A DNA stretch of 34,713 nt from Candidatus Nomurabacteria bacterium. GTDB lineage: Bacteria; Patescibacteriota; Minisyncoccia; Phycocordibacterales; UBA9973. This document shows, piece after piece, positions 6,987 through 15,264 of this stretch. Made by a program: the position numbers and the translations under genes. Each line of letters begins with the position of its first letter. Within the stretch, counting starts at the first letter, position 1. The DNA lies in contig JAHFNO010000016.1 in NCBI GenBank assembly GCA_023267275.1, positions 1 to 34,713 of the forward strand, given 5' to 3'. Under the pieces are notes generated by a model. It was not told the DNA's origin and ran no database searches. It was given only the letters and a program-made list of their open reading frames with translations.

Positions 6987-7550
6987 TTATATAACTCCAT
7001 GAAAAAGATATTTCAATCGAGCAGATAATTCGTACGGATATGCAGTAACCGCTCGACTCCAGCGTTTCTGGTTTGCTCCTTTTTCAAAAATCATTGGCGG
7101 TGATTTACGTGGAAGCATGACAATAAAACCCATCTTTTCGTATGTCCATTTTGCTCTCCAAGTATGGGGGCTTCCAGCAATAACAAGCACCCGAGTAAAC
7201 CCTTTCTCGTCGCAGTATTTTTTCTGCACAGTCGCCACACCTGATGTTCCGTGATATTCCTTTAAACCGAAATTATCGGGAATTGCCTCGCACGGTGTTC
7301 TTCCAACTACTGACACATACATTGTGTCGAGGACACGAGCAACTTCACCTTGGGCGAATATGGGTATGCTTAATTCCTTGCTATATTTCGCAGTCACTTC
7401 TGCCATGAGCTTGTTGCCTCTACTCGATGATCCATCGGCCATATCAGTCTGTGCCTGCGTCAAAATGATCTGAGCATCTTTCAGATTTTTTTGACCTCTC
7501 GGATTCCACCAGTAGAATATGCATTTGAAAAATAAGCTAATTGATTTCAT
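6987..7550 (-). CDS. DUF218/YdcF-like protein (187 aa)
   Basis: The central part, FTRVLVIAGSPHTWRAKWTYEKMGF, resembles the DUF218 (SanA/ElyC/YdcF) core, where a conserved strand is followed by a His and Arg-Ala (…H…RA…) before a helix and a Gly. An upstream segment, IPIFAQGEVARVLD, fits the earlier part of that fold. An N-terminal hydrophobic patch (ISLFFKCIFYWW) could act as an anchor. Family members are linked to envelope and lipid-carrier homeostasis in E. coli. The gene begins inside the end of the MFS gene (14-base overlap) and so is translationally coupled to it. The assignment rests on one motif region and is moderate. Confidence 0.5.
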   Translation of the reverse strand: MKSISLFFKCIFYWWNPRGQKNLKDAQIILTQAQTDMADGSSSRGNKLMAEVTAKYSKELSIPIFAQGEVARVLDTMYVSVVGRTPCEAIPDNFGLKEYHGTSGVATVQKKYCDEKGFTRVLVIAGSPHTWRAKWTYEKMGFIVMLPRKSPPMIFEKGANQKRWSRAVTAYPYELSARLKYLFHGVI

Positions 7551-8682
7551 TTTTTAAGTAAAATTTATTCAACACATGATAGACGATAAACAAACCAGAT
7601 ATTGAAAATAGAATAATAAATCGAAGCGGCATACCCAACCAGAAAAGGAGTGCCGCGAGAGTCAGAGAAATCATTGCTCCAAGATCCCAACCCACCTCAC
7701 CGAAGAAATGAAACCAAAGCGTATTTCTGCTTTCCTTCGCTAAATTGTAAAAAGCCACACTGAATGAGCTTGAATAAAAAGTAGCGGCAAACGCAATAAG
7801 CACATCTATAATAATGACCTGCGGAACGGTGTGTACCCAGAGTCCGCGAGCAAGAATTGCAATACCAGTCAAAAAAAGTCCGATCGTGGCGATTCTCTTT
7901 CCTTTGCCTTTATCCACGTAGTACCCGAGAACAACACAGAGAATTGTCGTGCTGAGCAGTTCAAAAGTAACCAACCCACCAAAAGTCACGTAGTTGCCTA
8001 CGAGATAGAAAAGAACGATCGTCCAAACGAAATCATGCATATAGGTAAGACCATCGCCCATCTGCATGACGAGGCCTCGCTTGTCGATACTCCGAAACGC
8101 CTCGCGCCAATCGAGCGGTTCGCCCGGAGTGACATCTTTCGCGTAGAAAAGCGGAACCGCCGAAAAAAGCATGATTATCGTCGCGTTGACGTAGAGCGGC
8201 AAAAAACCAAAATGCGTAATGATAAGTCCTCCCGCGAGTGGTGCTAGCGTTCTAAACAGATTGACTATGCCATGCAAGGGACCTATCTGCTTGCCCCGAT
8301 TTTCCTCATCACCTGCGGCGGCATAATACGAATGATATGGAAGCCAATAGGTAATGTCATGGAGTGAGAGGTAGAACATGTAGAAGTACAGCCAAAAATT
8401 CAGGCCGTGAACTTTTGCGAGAACAAGAAACAATCCACTACTGACGAAAACTCCGAAAATCAATGCTTTCCGCAGACCGATTTTTTCGGATAGTATCATT
8501 GAAAGTGGTCGGAGAAGTGCACGGAGGATAAGGCTTCCGACCATAATGAGCGCAACGACGGGAAATGAAATGCCGAGTCCTAGGAGATATACCGCGCTAA
8601 AGACGTCAAAAATATTATTGGCGAAGCGCCAGATGCCAGTATGCAAAGTGAGGATGTTTACGTTTTTGTTGGTGAAGTCCAT
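7537..8682 (-). CDS. Major facilitator superfamily transporter (381 aa)
   Basis: The protein has about 11-12 hydrophobic helices and an MFS-like loop between helices 2 and 3 (LSMILSEKIGLRKALIFG, a degenerate G-x-x-x-D-R-x-G-R-R/K signature). A second such loop follows in the C-terminal half (VDKGKGKRIATIGLF). Length and layout fit the family. It lies 6 bases after a second MFS gene of nearly identical length and similar N-terminus, which indicates tandem duplication or a paired transporter. No substrate can be inferred. Confidence 0.85.
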   Translation of the reverse strand: MDFTNKNVNILTLHTGIWRFANNIFDVFSAVYLLGLGISFPVVALIMVGSLILRALLRPLSMILSEKIGLRKALIFGVFVSSGLFLVLAKVHGLNFWLYFYMFYLSLHDITYWLPYHSYYAAAGDEENRGKQIGPLHGIVNLFRTLAPLAGGLIITHFGFLPLYVNATIIMLFSAVPLFYAKDVTPGEPLDWREAFRSIDKRGLVMQMGDGLTYMHDFVWTIVLFYLVGNYVTFGGLVTFELLSTTILCVVLGYYVDKGKGKRIATIGLFLTGIAILARGLWVHTVPQVIIIDVLIAFAATFYSSSFSVAFYNLAKESRNTLWFHFFGEVGWDLGAMISLTLAALLFWLGMPLRFIILFSISGLFIVYHVLNKFYLKNEIN

Positions 8683-8688
8683 AAAAAA

Positions 8689-9840
8689 TTAATCTTTGAA
8701 ATATTTCGTTGAAATAAAAAGGCTGAATATTGAGCAAATAAATATTACCGGAAAGACCGCATTATTCCATCGCCATGCAATAAGCGCAAAAATCGCGAGC
8801 GCTACAATCTCAACGAAACAGAGTGTCATCTGCACTGCCGTATTAAATAAAAACGGATTCAAACTTTTGTTGGCTTTTTCTTGAATTCGACTGTTGTAGT
8901 TGCTCGAATACATAGCCCATGTCGTGTTATTGAAACCGATTAAAAATACGAGAAGTGAGGACGCTCGCATTGCGAGAATGTAGCCGATGTTTCCAATCGC
9001 TTGCAGAAAGCTCGCACCTTCGAGTGTCTTTTTGTATCCCTTTCTATCAACCCAAACACCATAGAGGAGCGTGATGATCATCTGAATGATGATGCCGAGG
9101 ACGACCACAAAACTGAATGAGGATGTCGATTCTTTTACAAGAATGAACAAGTAGAGCGGAACGACGATCTGGTTGGCAATGATCGCAATCGACTGACCTG
9201 AAAGTGGCAATATGTTCTGACGAAATTCTGTGCTCGCAAGAAATCTATAGCTGTCAGACACTCTCGCTGTGGCGGTAAACGGAACCGTGTCCATGAAAAA
9301 GAGCGAAACAACCGCGAGCGCAAGAACAACGACGAGAACGATAACCGCAAGCAGAAAATTGCCCGCGAGTACGGATGCGCCAACACTGACAGCCAAAAGT
9401 CCTGCAATCGCGACAAAGACAAGCTCAAGAGTGTATTGCTTGCCGCGCGAGCCATCTTTCACAAAGACTGAGTGAATCGTATCAATGCAAGGATAATAAA
9501 TTCCTCGCGAGAGACTTTGAAAAATAAACGAGGAAAATCCTAGGATAAGCGAAACGTGAGTAATCCCGACAAGTACGAAAAATATGAGCAAGAAAAAATA
9601 TGAAAGAGCGACAGCATTTCGCACACCGATTTTTGAAACAATGACCGGAGAAATCGGAGAGATCAAGCCTCGCAATCCGAATTCAAAACCAAAGAAAAGC
9701 AGAATGAACGGCAATGGCATACCAAGATGATAGAACAAAACCCCCGTAAATATTTCGAGTATGCGATGCCCGATACTTTCTACGAAAACGTGAAGGTAGA
9801 GCGCGGCATAATTTTTGTTTGGAAAATATAATCTAAACAT
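8689..9840 (-). CDS. Major facilitator superfamily transporter (383 aa), tandem partner
   Basis: This protein shows about 12 hydrophobic helices and MFS-type loops VIVSKIGVRNAVALSY (after helix 2) and GVWVDRKGYKKTLEGASFL (second half). It is similar in length and plan to the MFS protein encoded immediately downstream, including an N-terminal helix ending in a GLGISFP/GMPLPF-like segment before the first loop. The ATG at 9840 lies 8 bases downstream of the DUF559-type nuclease stop. The two MFS proteins may be duplicated or may act as a pair. Confidence 0.85.
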   Translation of the reverse strand: MFRLYFPNKNYAALYLHVFVESIGHRILEIFTGVLFYHLGMPLPFILLFFGFEFGLRGLISPISPVIVSKIGVRNAVALSYFFLLIFFVLVGITHVSLILGFSSFIFQSLSRGIYYPCIDTIHSVFVKDGSRGKQYTLELVFVAIAGLLAVSVGASVLAGNFLLAVIVLVVVLALAVVSLFFMDTVPFTATARVSDSYRFLASTEFRQNILPLSGQSIAIIANQIVVPLYLFILVKESTSSFSFVVVLGIIIQMIITLLYGVWVDRKGYKKTLEGASFLQAIGNIGYILAMRASSLLVFLIGFNNTTWAMYSSNYNSRIQEKANKSLNPFLFNTAVQMTLCFVEIVALAIFALIAWRWNNAVFPVIFICSIFSLFISTKYFKD

Positions 9841-9848
9841 ACAAGTTA

Positions 9849-10238
9849 TTAATCAAGATTCACACGAATTTTTTGTTCACGCATTTTTGAAGCTTCCGCC
9901 AATGCTTCCGAAATTTCTGGTAGGTGCCGGTGGATCATTTCGTTTGGAATATGCATGGTGTTGTAACCATTTTTGTGTGAGTAGTAACCTCGTCCTAAAT
10001 CAGCCAAAATCTGACGAGGATCCGTGAGATGTTTTATGCCATCTACTTCAACATTTAATTTTGCTCGAGGAATTGCAAGATCAATGTGTTTGTGTCCATC
10101 ATCAAGTTCGACATAAACAAGAACCCCTTTTTGTTCGAGGGCTTCTTTTAAATCACGAGCTTCTTTTGTTGGAATAGGATATTTATTTTTAATTTTTAGC
10201 GTTTTTGTTTCTGTATCAATATTATTTTGCAACGTCAT
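9849..10238 (-). CDS. DUF559-like PD-(D/E)xK nuclease-fold protein (129 aa)
   Basis: The segment HIDLAIPRAKLNVEVDGIKH fits the catalytic strand pair of the DUF559/Vsr-like endonuclease fold: an Asp, then E-V-D-G before a histidine. It is followed by DPRQILADLGRGYYSHKNGY and the closing strand NTMHIPNEMI, as in DUF559 proteins. The N-terminus is short and charged. ATG 10238 is chosen because the upstream in-frame extension runs through the 54-bp repeat and the start of the recombinase gene on the other strand. It is the first gene of the minus operon and has its own extended -10 promoter. Such proteins are often found with mobile or defence genes; the target is unknown. Confidence 0.72.
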   Translation of the reverse strand: MTLQNNIDTETKTLKIKNKYPIPTKEARDLKEALEQKGVLVYVELDDGHKHIDLAIPRAKLNVEVDGIKHLTDPRQILADLGRGYYSHKNGYNTMHIPNEMIHRHLPEISEALAEASKMREQKIRVNLD

Positions 10239-10247
10239 ATGTAAATT

Positions 10248-10255
10248 ATTATAGC
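10248..10255 (-). promoter_or_regulatory. Extended -10 promoter of the ten-gene minus operon
   Basis: On the minus strand TGCTATAAT lies about 10 bases before the ATG at 10238, an extended -10. The -35 region falls inside repeat copy 2 (10262-10315), so anything that binds that repeat could control the operon. Confidence 0.5.
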
Positions 10256-10261
10256 ATTTAC

Positions 10262-10315
10262 TTACCAACTCCGAGGGTCTTCGAGTCGCTAGACTTCCAT
10301 AGGCAGTTGCGTCAT
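10262..10315 (+). repeat. 54-bp direct repeat, copy 2 (possible recombinase attachment site)
   Basis: This is the second copy of the repeat at 673-726, same orientation, with the same CAACT/AGTTG and GTCT/AGAC dyads. It lies between the divergent DUF559-type nuclease gene and the serine recombinase gene, whose ATG is 11 bases away. Recombination between the two copies would excise 9,589 bp. Confidence 0.7.
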
Positions 10316-10326
10316 TCCTTAGGTGT

Positions 10327-11646
10327 ATGGAAACAATAATACAAATGCCCGCAGGGACAAGGGCGAAAATACTAGCTCCCACAAAGGTAAAGTACTGCCT
10401 GTATGCGAGGAAAAGTACGGAGAGTGAAGAACGCCAAGTTCTCAGCATCGACAGTCAGATCAAGGAGATGCTCCAACTGGCAGAACGCGAGGGGCTCGAG
10501 ATAGTCGCCATGAAGCGCGAGTCGCACAGCGCGAAAGAGACAGGACAGCGTCCGATTTTTAACGAAATCGTCGAGGAACTTCGAGCTGGGAAATTCAACG
10601 GGATTCTGACATGGGCACCTGACCGAATTTCCCGTAACGCAGGTGATCTCGGGAAAATCGTCGATCTTATGGATTCCGGGAAGCTCGAAGAAATCCGAAC
10701 CTACAGCCAGAGCTTTCGGAACAACCCAAACGAGAAATTCCTGCTCATGATTTTAGGAAGCCAAGCAAAACTCGAGAACGACAACCGAGGCATCAACGTG
10801 AAGCGCGGACTGCGAACGAGAGTCGAGATGGGGCTGTGGCCGGGCATGGCACCGCTAGGGTATCGAAATCAGAAGCTCATGGACAAGAAGTGCCAGATCA
10901 TCATCGACCCAGACCGTGCACCGATCGTCAAAAAGATGTTTGAAAAGGTGGCGTATGACAAGTGGAGTGGCAGAAAGATACACCAATGGTTGCAATTCGA
11001 GCTAAACTTCAAGAGTGTCGGCAATAAGCATGTCGCTCTCGGAAATATTTTCCGCACATTACAGAATCCGATTTACTATGGCACATTCGAGTACCCAAAA
11101 AAGTCGGGCAACTGGTATCAAGGCAAGCATGAGCCGATCATCACAAAGGAACTCTTCGAGCAGACTCAAGCGCAACTAAAGCGCGACAACATCCAACGAC
11201 AGAGCCATGAGTTCATATTCACCAAGCTGATGAAATGCGGAAAGTGCGGATCGGGCATATCGGCGGAGGAGAAGTACAAGCAACTGAAAAATGGCACGGT
11301 CGCCAAGTATATCTACTATGGATGCGGACGAACGAAAGACAAGATGTGCAAAGGACAGTATCTTCGGGAAGAAGAACTGACTGAGCAGTTCCTGAAACTG
11401 ATGGACAGGATCGACCTCAATGAGACTGGGGTGCAGATGAAGTTTGAGGATGAACTGAAGCGACGCAATAAATTCAATCGGGGCGTGCTTGGGATACAAA
11501 ATCCGAATGTGAAGCATGAGGATGTGGATCTCAAGAGTTATGCGAAGTATATACTGCGAGACGGCACGAATGAGGAGAAGCGTGAGTTGATGGGGTGCTT
11601 TAAGTCGCAGATTACTTTGACGAAAGGGATGGTGGAGATAAATTGA
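10327..11646 (+). CDS. Large serine recombinase (resolvase/invertase N-terminus, zinc ribbon), 439 aa
   Basis: Residues 22-160 are a serine-recombinase catalytic domain with YCLYARKS (nucleophile Ser30), the SIDSQI helix, and APDRISRNAGDL carrying the conserved catalytic arginines. A recombinase DNA-binding domain follows (GLWPGMAPLGYRN to TFEYPKKSGNWYQGKHEPI), then a zinc ribbon starting KCGKCGSG with further cysteines at YYGCG and KMCKG. The C-terminal part is shorter than in phage integrases of 500 or more residues. The coding sequence looks more GC-rich than the cassette after it, which suggests a different origin. It is placed next to repeat copy 2, as integrases usually lie beside their att site. 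A second ATG at 10348 is an alternative start. Confidence 0.92.
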   Translation: METIIQMPAGTRAKILAPTKVKYCLYARKSTESEERQVLSIDSQIKEMLQLAEREGLEIVAMKRESHSAKETGQRPIFNEIVEELRAGKFNGILTWAPDRISRNAGDLGKIVDLMDSGKLEEIRTYSQSFRNNPNEKFLLMILGSQAKLENDNRGINVKRGLRTRVEMGLWPGMAPLGYRNQKLMDKKCQIIIDPDRAPIVKKMFEKVAYDKWSGRKIHQWLQFELNFKSVGNKHVALGNIFRTLQNPIYYGTFEYPKKSGNWYQGKHEPIITKELFEQTQAQLKRDNIQRQSHEFIFTKLMKCGKCGSGISAEEKYKQLKNGTVAKYIYYGCGRTKDKMCKGQYLREEELTEQFLKLMDRIDLNETGVQMKFEDELKRRNKFNRGVLGIQNPNVKHEDVDLKSYAKYILRDGTNEEKRELMGCFKSQITLTKGMVEIN

Positions 11647-11740
11647 AAAAAAGCTTATTTTGTGCGATAGTATGTTGAGCGAGTCAATTCTTCAGGCAAG
11701 ACTTCAGGATTTATGCCTTCAGACAAACGAGCTTGATTTT

Positions 11741-13936
11741 ATGAAGCAAAAAATAACAACTAAATCGTTCACAATCGATGCCCGTACTGTCATGAATTTG
11801 GGTAGAGATAGTATAAAAAATCCCACCACGGCTCTTTTAGAGTTGGTCAAAAATAGCTACGACGCTGATGCGACAGTGGTCGAAGTCGAAATTAATGAAC
11901 ATGGTATTCGCGTTGCAGATAACGGTTCGGGAATGACAGAGCAACAGCTCGAAAAAAACTGGCTACGCATTGGATTCTCAGACAAGCGATCACAGAAAGT
12001 TAGCAAGAAGTCCAGACGCAAGACGGGAGAAAAAGGCATCGGTCGCCTATCCACTGACCGTTTAGGTGAAAAACTTTCCCTTAACACAAAATCAGAAAAA
12101 GCCGAACCTTTCAACCTATCGGTTAACTGGGAGAAATTTAATGTCGACGGAAAAGAACTTTCTGATATTTCTGTTGATATTTCGAATATATCAGTTCTTA
12201 AAATTCCACAATCAAGTCGTGGCACAGGAACTGAAATTTTAATATCTGGATTACGCCAGAGTTGGCTCAAAACAGATATCGAACAGGTCTACAGTGAGAT
12301 CAGCGCGCTCGTCTCTCCTTTTTCTGCAGTAAAAGATTTTGAAATCCAATTTAATAATTATTTGGTACCGGAATTAAATGGATCAGTTAAGTCAGACTAT
12401 TATACAGCCGCAGAGGTTTCTGTTCAGGCAAGTTTTAATGGTAAATCTCAAAAAATTGAATACAAAATAATTGACCGAACATCTCCGAAAGTTTCTACGT
12501 CCAAGGGAGAGATCGAATGGAGCAAGCTCTCGCAAAGAGTGCTTAATAACGATATCGGTTTCAGTAATAAACTTACCTGTGGACCCGTGACAATTGACCT
12601 CTTGTATTTTGGCAGAACAAAAAACAATCCCTTGCTCGCAGAAAAAGGACTCGACATGAGTGGACTGAAAAATTTTCTTGATAAAAATCAGGGTATAAAA
12701 ATATATCGTGACCAAATTAGCGTAAAACCATATGGTTACAACAACGAACCTGCCGGTGACTGGCTCGGTCTTGCTCAACGAAAAGAACGAGATCCAGCAG
12801 GTCTATCGCGAGCAACTTACAAAGTCTCTTCATATCAGATAGTGGGTGCTGTGGCGATTGGTAGAGACACAAATCCTCAACTCAGAGACGGCTCTTCCCG
12901 AGAAGGCTTGGTTGAAAACGGAGCTTTCTATGACATCAGAGCTTTGACTTTAGCATGCGTTACTCTTTTGGAAAAACATAGACACGAAAAAACACTAAAA
13001 GAAAAAGCTGTCGTAAAAAATAGCAAACAAGGTCTTATCGAAGAAGTAGAAACATACAAACAGGACCTCGAAAGTCTACAGAAAAATCTAGAGGGACTGA
13101 AATCAAAATTCGAGACTAGCACCGCAACCGAGGACAAGAAGTCCCTCGAAGAAATTACTGCCGTAATTCAGAAAACAGTAGAAACAAAACGAAGGGTTGA
13201 AGAACTTCTCGATAATAATCGAGTACTGAGTGGTCTTGCGACTGTGGGTATCGCCTCTGCTGTATTTGGTCATGAGACACAGACGGCGGTGTCGCTTTTC
13301 AAGTCAGCTGTTTCTGCAGCGCAATCCGCACTGTCTCTAAAAACAGGACCGAACGTAGAAAAGGCTTTGACTCAGATGAAAACATCTCTCGGTTATGCAA
13401 AACAGGTTTCTTCATGGGGAGCTTTTGCCATGGCTCGAGTGAGAAAGGACAAAAGAACTCGCCAAAAAATCAATGTAAAAAATGCACTTGAAGGTGTTCT
13501 TAGTGAGGTTGAAGAGGCTTTTAATGCTATTAAAATTAACTTAATCAAAGAGCTTGAGGAAGTTAATGCAAAAGTATTTGTAATGGACATCGAATCGATA
13601 GTCTTGAACCTTTTGACGAATGCATATAGCGCTTGTGGTCAAACATCAAGAGAACGGAAAGTAAGAGTTGAATTGCGAGAAAAAAATAACGGCTCTATAA
13701 AAGGTTTTGAGATCATAGTTGCCGATACTGGATCGGGTGTCGACAAAACAGTTTCTGACATGATTTGGGAACCATTGTTCACCACAAAAAAGGATAAGAC
13801 GGGCAGAGAGGATGGCACCGGTCTTGGTTTGAGTATTGTTAAATCTACAGTCGAAGAATTGGGCGGTACAAAAGAGGTATCCAAGGATACAAAATTAAAA
13901 GGTGCCCGATTTCGAATTTGGCTTCCATCTAATTAA
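11741..13936 (+). CDS. MORC/Hsp90-type GHKL ATPase fused to a histidine kinase (731 aa)
   Basis: The N-terminal ATPase has a Bergerat fold like MORC and Hsp90: ALLELVKNSYDADA (E35, N39, D43), VADNGSGM (57-65) and TGEKGIGRLS (95-104). It is followed by a transducer-like region to about 400, a coiled coil (about 410-490), then a complete histidine-kinase core: H-box VFGHETQTAV (H511), N-box NLLTNAYSA (N627), G1 DTGSGV (662-667), F-box EPLFTTKK and G2 GTGLGLSIV (692-700). There are no membrane segments, so it is cytosolic. ATG 11741 is chosen because the conserved domain starts there; ATG 11672 would add 23 residues. The receiver gene follows after 6 bases. Two ATPase modules in one chain are unusual. 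MORC-type ATPases have been noted beside restriction-modification genes; sensing invading DNA is inference. Confidence 0.88.
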   Translation: MKQKITTKSFTIDARTVMNLGRDSIKNPTTALLELVKNSYDADATVVEVEINEHGIRVADNGSGMTEQQLEKNWLRIGFSDKRSQKVSKKSRRKTGEKGIGRLSTDRLGEKLSLNTKSEKAEPFNLSVNWEKFNVDGKELSDISVDISNISVLKIPQSSRGTGTEILISGLRQSWLKTDIEQVYSEISALVSPFSAVKDFEIQFNNYLVPELNGSVKSDYYTAAEVSVQASFNGKSQKIEYKIIDRTSPKVSTSKGEIEWSKLSQRVLNNDIGFSNKLTCGPVTIDLLYFGRTKNNPLLAEKGLDMSGLKNFLDKNQGIKIYRDQISVKPYGYNNEPAGDWLGLAQRKERDPAGLSRATYKVSSYQIVGAVAIGRDTNPQLRDGSSREGLVENGAFYDIRALTLACVTLLEKHRHEKTLKEKAVVKNSKQGLIEEVETYKQDLESLQKNLEGLKSKFETSTATEDKKSLEEITAVIQKTVETKRRVEELLDNNRVLSGLATVGIASAVFGHETQTAVSLFKSAVSAAQSALSLKTGPNVEKALTQMKTSLGYAKQVSSWGAFAMARVRKDKRTRQKINVKNALEGVLSEVEEAFNAIKINLIKELEEVNAKVFVMDIESIVLNLLTNAYSACGQTSRERKVRVELREKNNGSIKGFEIIVADTGSGVDKTVSDMIWEPLFTTKKDKTGREDGTGLGLSIVKSTVEELGGTKEVSKDTKLKGARFRIWLPSN

Positions 13937-13942
13937 TTATTT

Positions 13943-14614
13943 ATGGCAAGAACTAAGATAGCAGTAATTGATGATCGAGAGGACGCACGAAAACTAGTTG
14001 CGAGTGTTATTGATGATGCGATTGCAAATTTAGAGGTATCCGATGAATGGGCAGTGATTGATAGTGCGCCCCTGTCGACGATGGCAGGATACAGAGGCTG
14101 GGTCACCAAAGAAAAAATCGGGATACTTATTATCGACGAACGTCTTGGCGAGGTGCCTGACGCAACGGGAAAAACAGCAAACTATACTGGTAGCGATCTT
14201 GTGAGCGTTCTTAGGAAACAAAATAAGGACATGCCAATCTACGGAGTTACATCCTATCCCGACGACACTTCGTTGCAGGAACATTTTGCATTATTTAATG
14301 AGGTGGTAAAGAGAGACGACTTCACAGCAAAAGCCGCACAGTACGTTGATCGTTTTTTAAGATTATATAAAAATTTTCTTGATAGTAATGAGGAAGAACT
14401 TTCTGAACTTTCGAAAATCTCAAGAAAGATTGCTTTGGGAACCGCAACCGCAGCGGAAAAGAAGAAAGCTCGTGCCATCCAAGAAAGCTTGGAAATACCA
14501 CTTACCACTCTTGCGCTCGGTAGCCGAAAAGAGTGGTTGGATGAATATGAAAAAACCATTGCTAATTTTAAGAAAATGCAAAAGGATGCTAAAAAATTCC
14601 TCAAGAAAAAATGA
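13943..14614 (+). CDS. Receiver-domain protein with basic helical tail (223 aa)
   Basis: Residues 4-140 are a response-regulator receiver domain with all key residues: acidic pair D10/D11 (VIDDRED), phospho-acceptor D65 (ILIIDERLGE), T103 (YGVTSYPDD) and K123 (VVKRDDF). Residues 140-223 are helical and lysine-rich with no recognisable output domain. It starts 6 bases after the MORC-kinase gene, and its stop overlaps the HNH start as ATGA. I infer that the kinase phosphorylates D65 and that the tail transmits this to the nuclease or methyltransferase. The spacing between strands is longer than in typical receivers, so it is a divergent member. Confidence 0.85.
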   Translation: MARTKIAVIDDREDARKLVASVIDDAIANLEVSDEWAVIDSAPLSTMAGYRGWVTKEKIGILIIDERLGEVPDATGKTANYTGSDLVSVLRKQNKDMPIYGVTSYPDDTSLQEHFALFNEVVKRDDFTAKAAQYVDRFLRLYKNFLDSNEEELSELSKISRKIALGTATAAEKKKARAIQESLEIPLTTLALGSRKEWLDEYEKTIANFKKMQKDAKKFLKKK

Positions 14615-15264
14615 AATGGTCATTAATTCAAAAAACACCAAATCCGACAGTCGAGGCTTATGGCTATCATGATCCTCGTGTCAAAGAATTCTTAAGACAA
14701 GAAGGAGGACTTCGATGTGTTTATTGTGCTGTCAACGAGAACGCTCTCGGTGGGATTCAGGCATTTCATGTAGAGCACTATCGACCGAAATCAAAACCTG
14801 AATTCAGGGCATTAGAGAACGCACTGAGTAATCTTTTTTATGCCTGTCCGATTTGCAATCGTTTTAAATCCAATGATTGGCCTGCTGAACCTCACAGGCT
14901 ATTTAAAAATAGTTCCTATCCTGACCCATCGAGTGTAGACTACACAATTCTTTTTAATGTAAATAGTAAAAATGGTTCAGTTGTTGGAACTAAGGTTGCC
15001 TCAAAATACATCGTCGAAAGATTGTATTTTAATCGCCCCCAGCTCATTCTTGAGAGACGACAATATTTTCTTGATCAGGAACTCACAGAACTAAACAATG
15101 AGTACTCAACCCTCATTCCGTTGCTTGGTAAAAAGGGCGATGCGAGGTCGATAAAATATCTGACAAAACTATCTGAAATGAGTAATAAACTCAATCAGCT
15201 TTTGATAGATTTAAAGAAGATACCATCGTATGAACTTGGCGATGTTACCAAGAAGAAAAAATGA
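14611..15264 (+). CDS. HNH endonuclease (217 aa)
   Basis: A zinc-supported HNH site is visible: CVYC (C36, C39), then FHVEHYRPKSK (H53, H56), then NLFYACPICNRFKSN with CPIC (C79, C82) and the final Asn. This order (CxxC, H-x-E-H, N, CxxCN) matches HNH nucleases related to the TIGR02646 group found in defence and retron loci. The rest (about 95-217) is helical and unassigned, possibly a docking domain. ATG 14611 overlaps the receiver stop as ATGA and its own stop overlaps the methyltransferase start the same way, so amounts are probably balanced. It is the only nuclease in the cassette and so the probable effector. DNA as target is inferred. Confidence 0.87.
   Translation: MKWSLIQKTPNPTVEAYGYHDPRVKEFLRQEGGLRCVYCAVNENALGGIQAFHVEHYRPKSKPEFRALENALSNLFYACPICNRFKSNDWPAEPHRLFKNSSYPDPSSVDYTILFNVNSKNGSVVGTKVASKYIVERLYFNRPQLILERRQYFLDQELTELNNEYSTLIPLLGKKGDARSIKYLTKLSEMSNKLNQLLIDLKKIPSYELGDVTKKKK

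Noticed and set aside
9849-10448. 199-residue version of the DUF559-like gene starting at 10448
   Set aside because: The extra N-terminus would be translated from the repeat and the start of the opposite-strand recombinase gene; the promoter and ATG at 10238 fit better.
13943-15264. Alternative genetic code with TGA as glycine
   Set aside because: TGA is the stop in the ATGA overlaps here and ends complete proteins, so the standard bacterial code applies.
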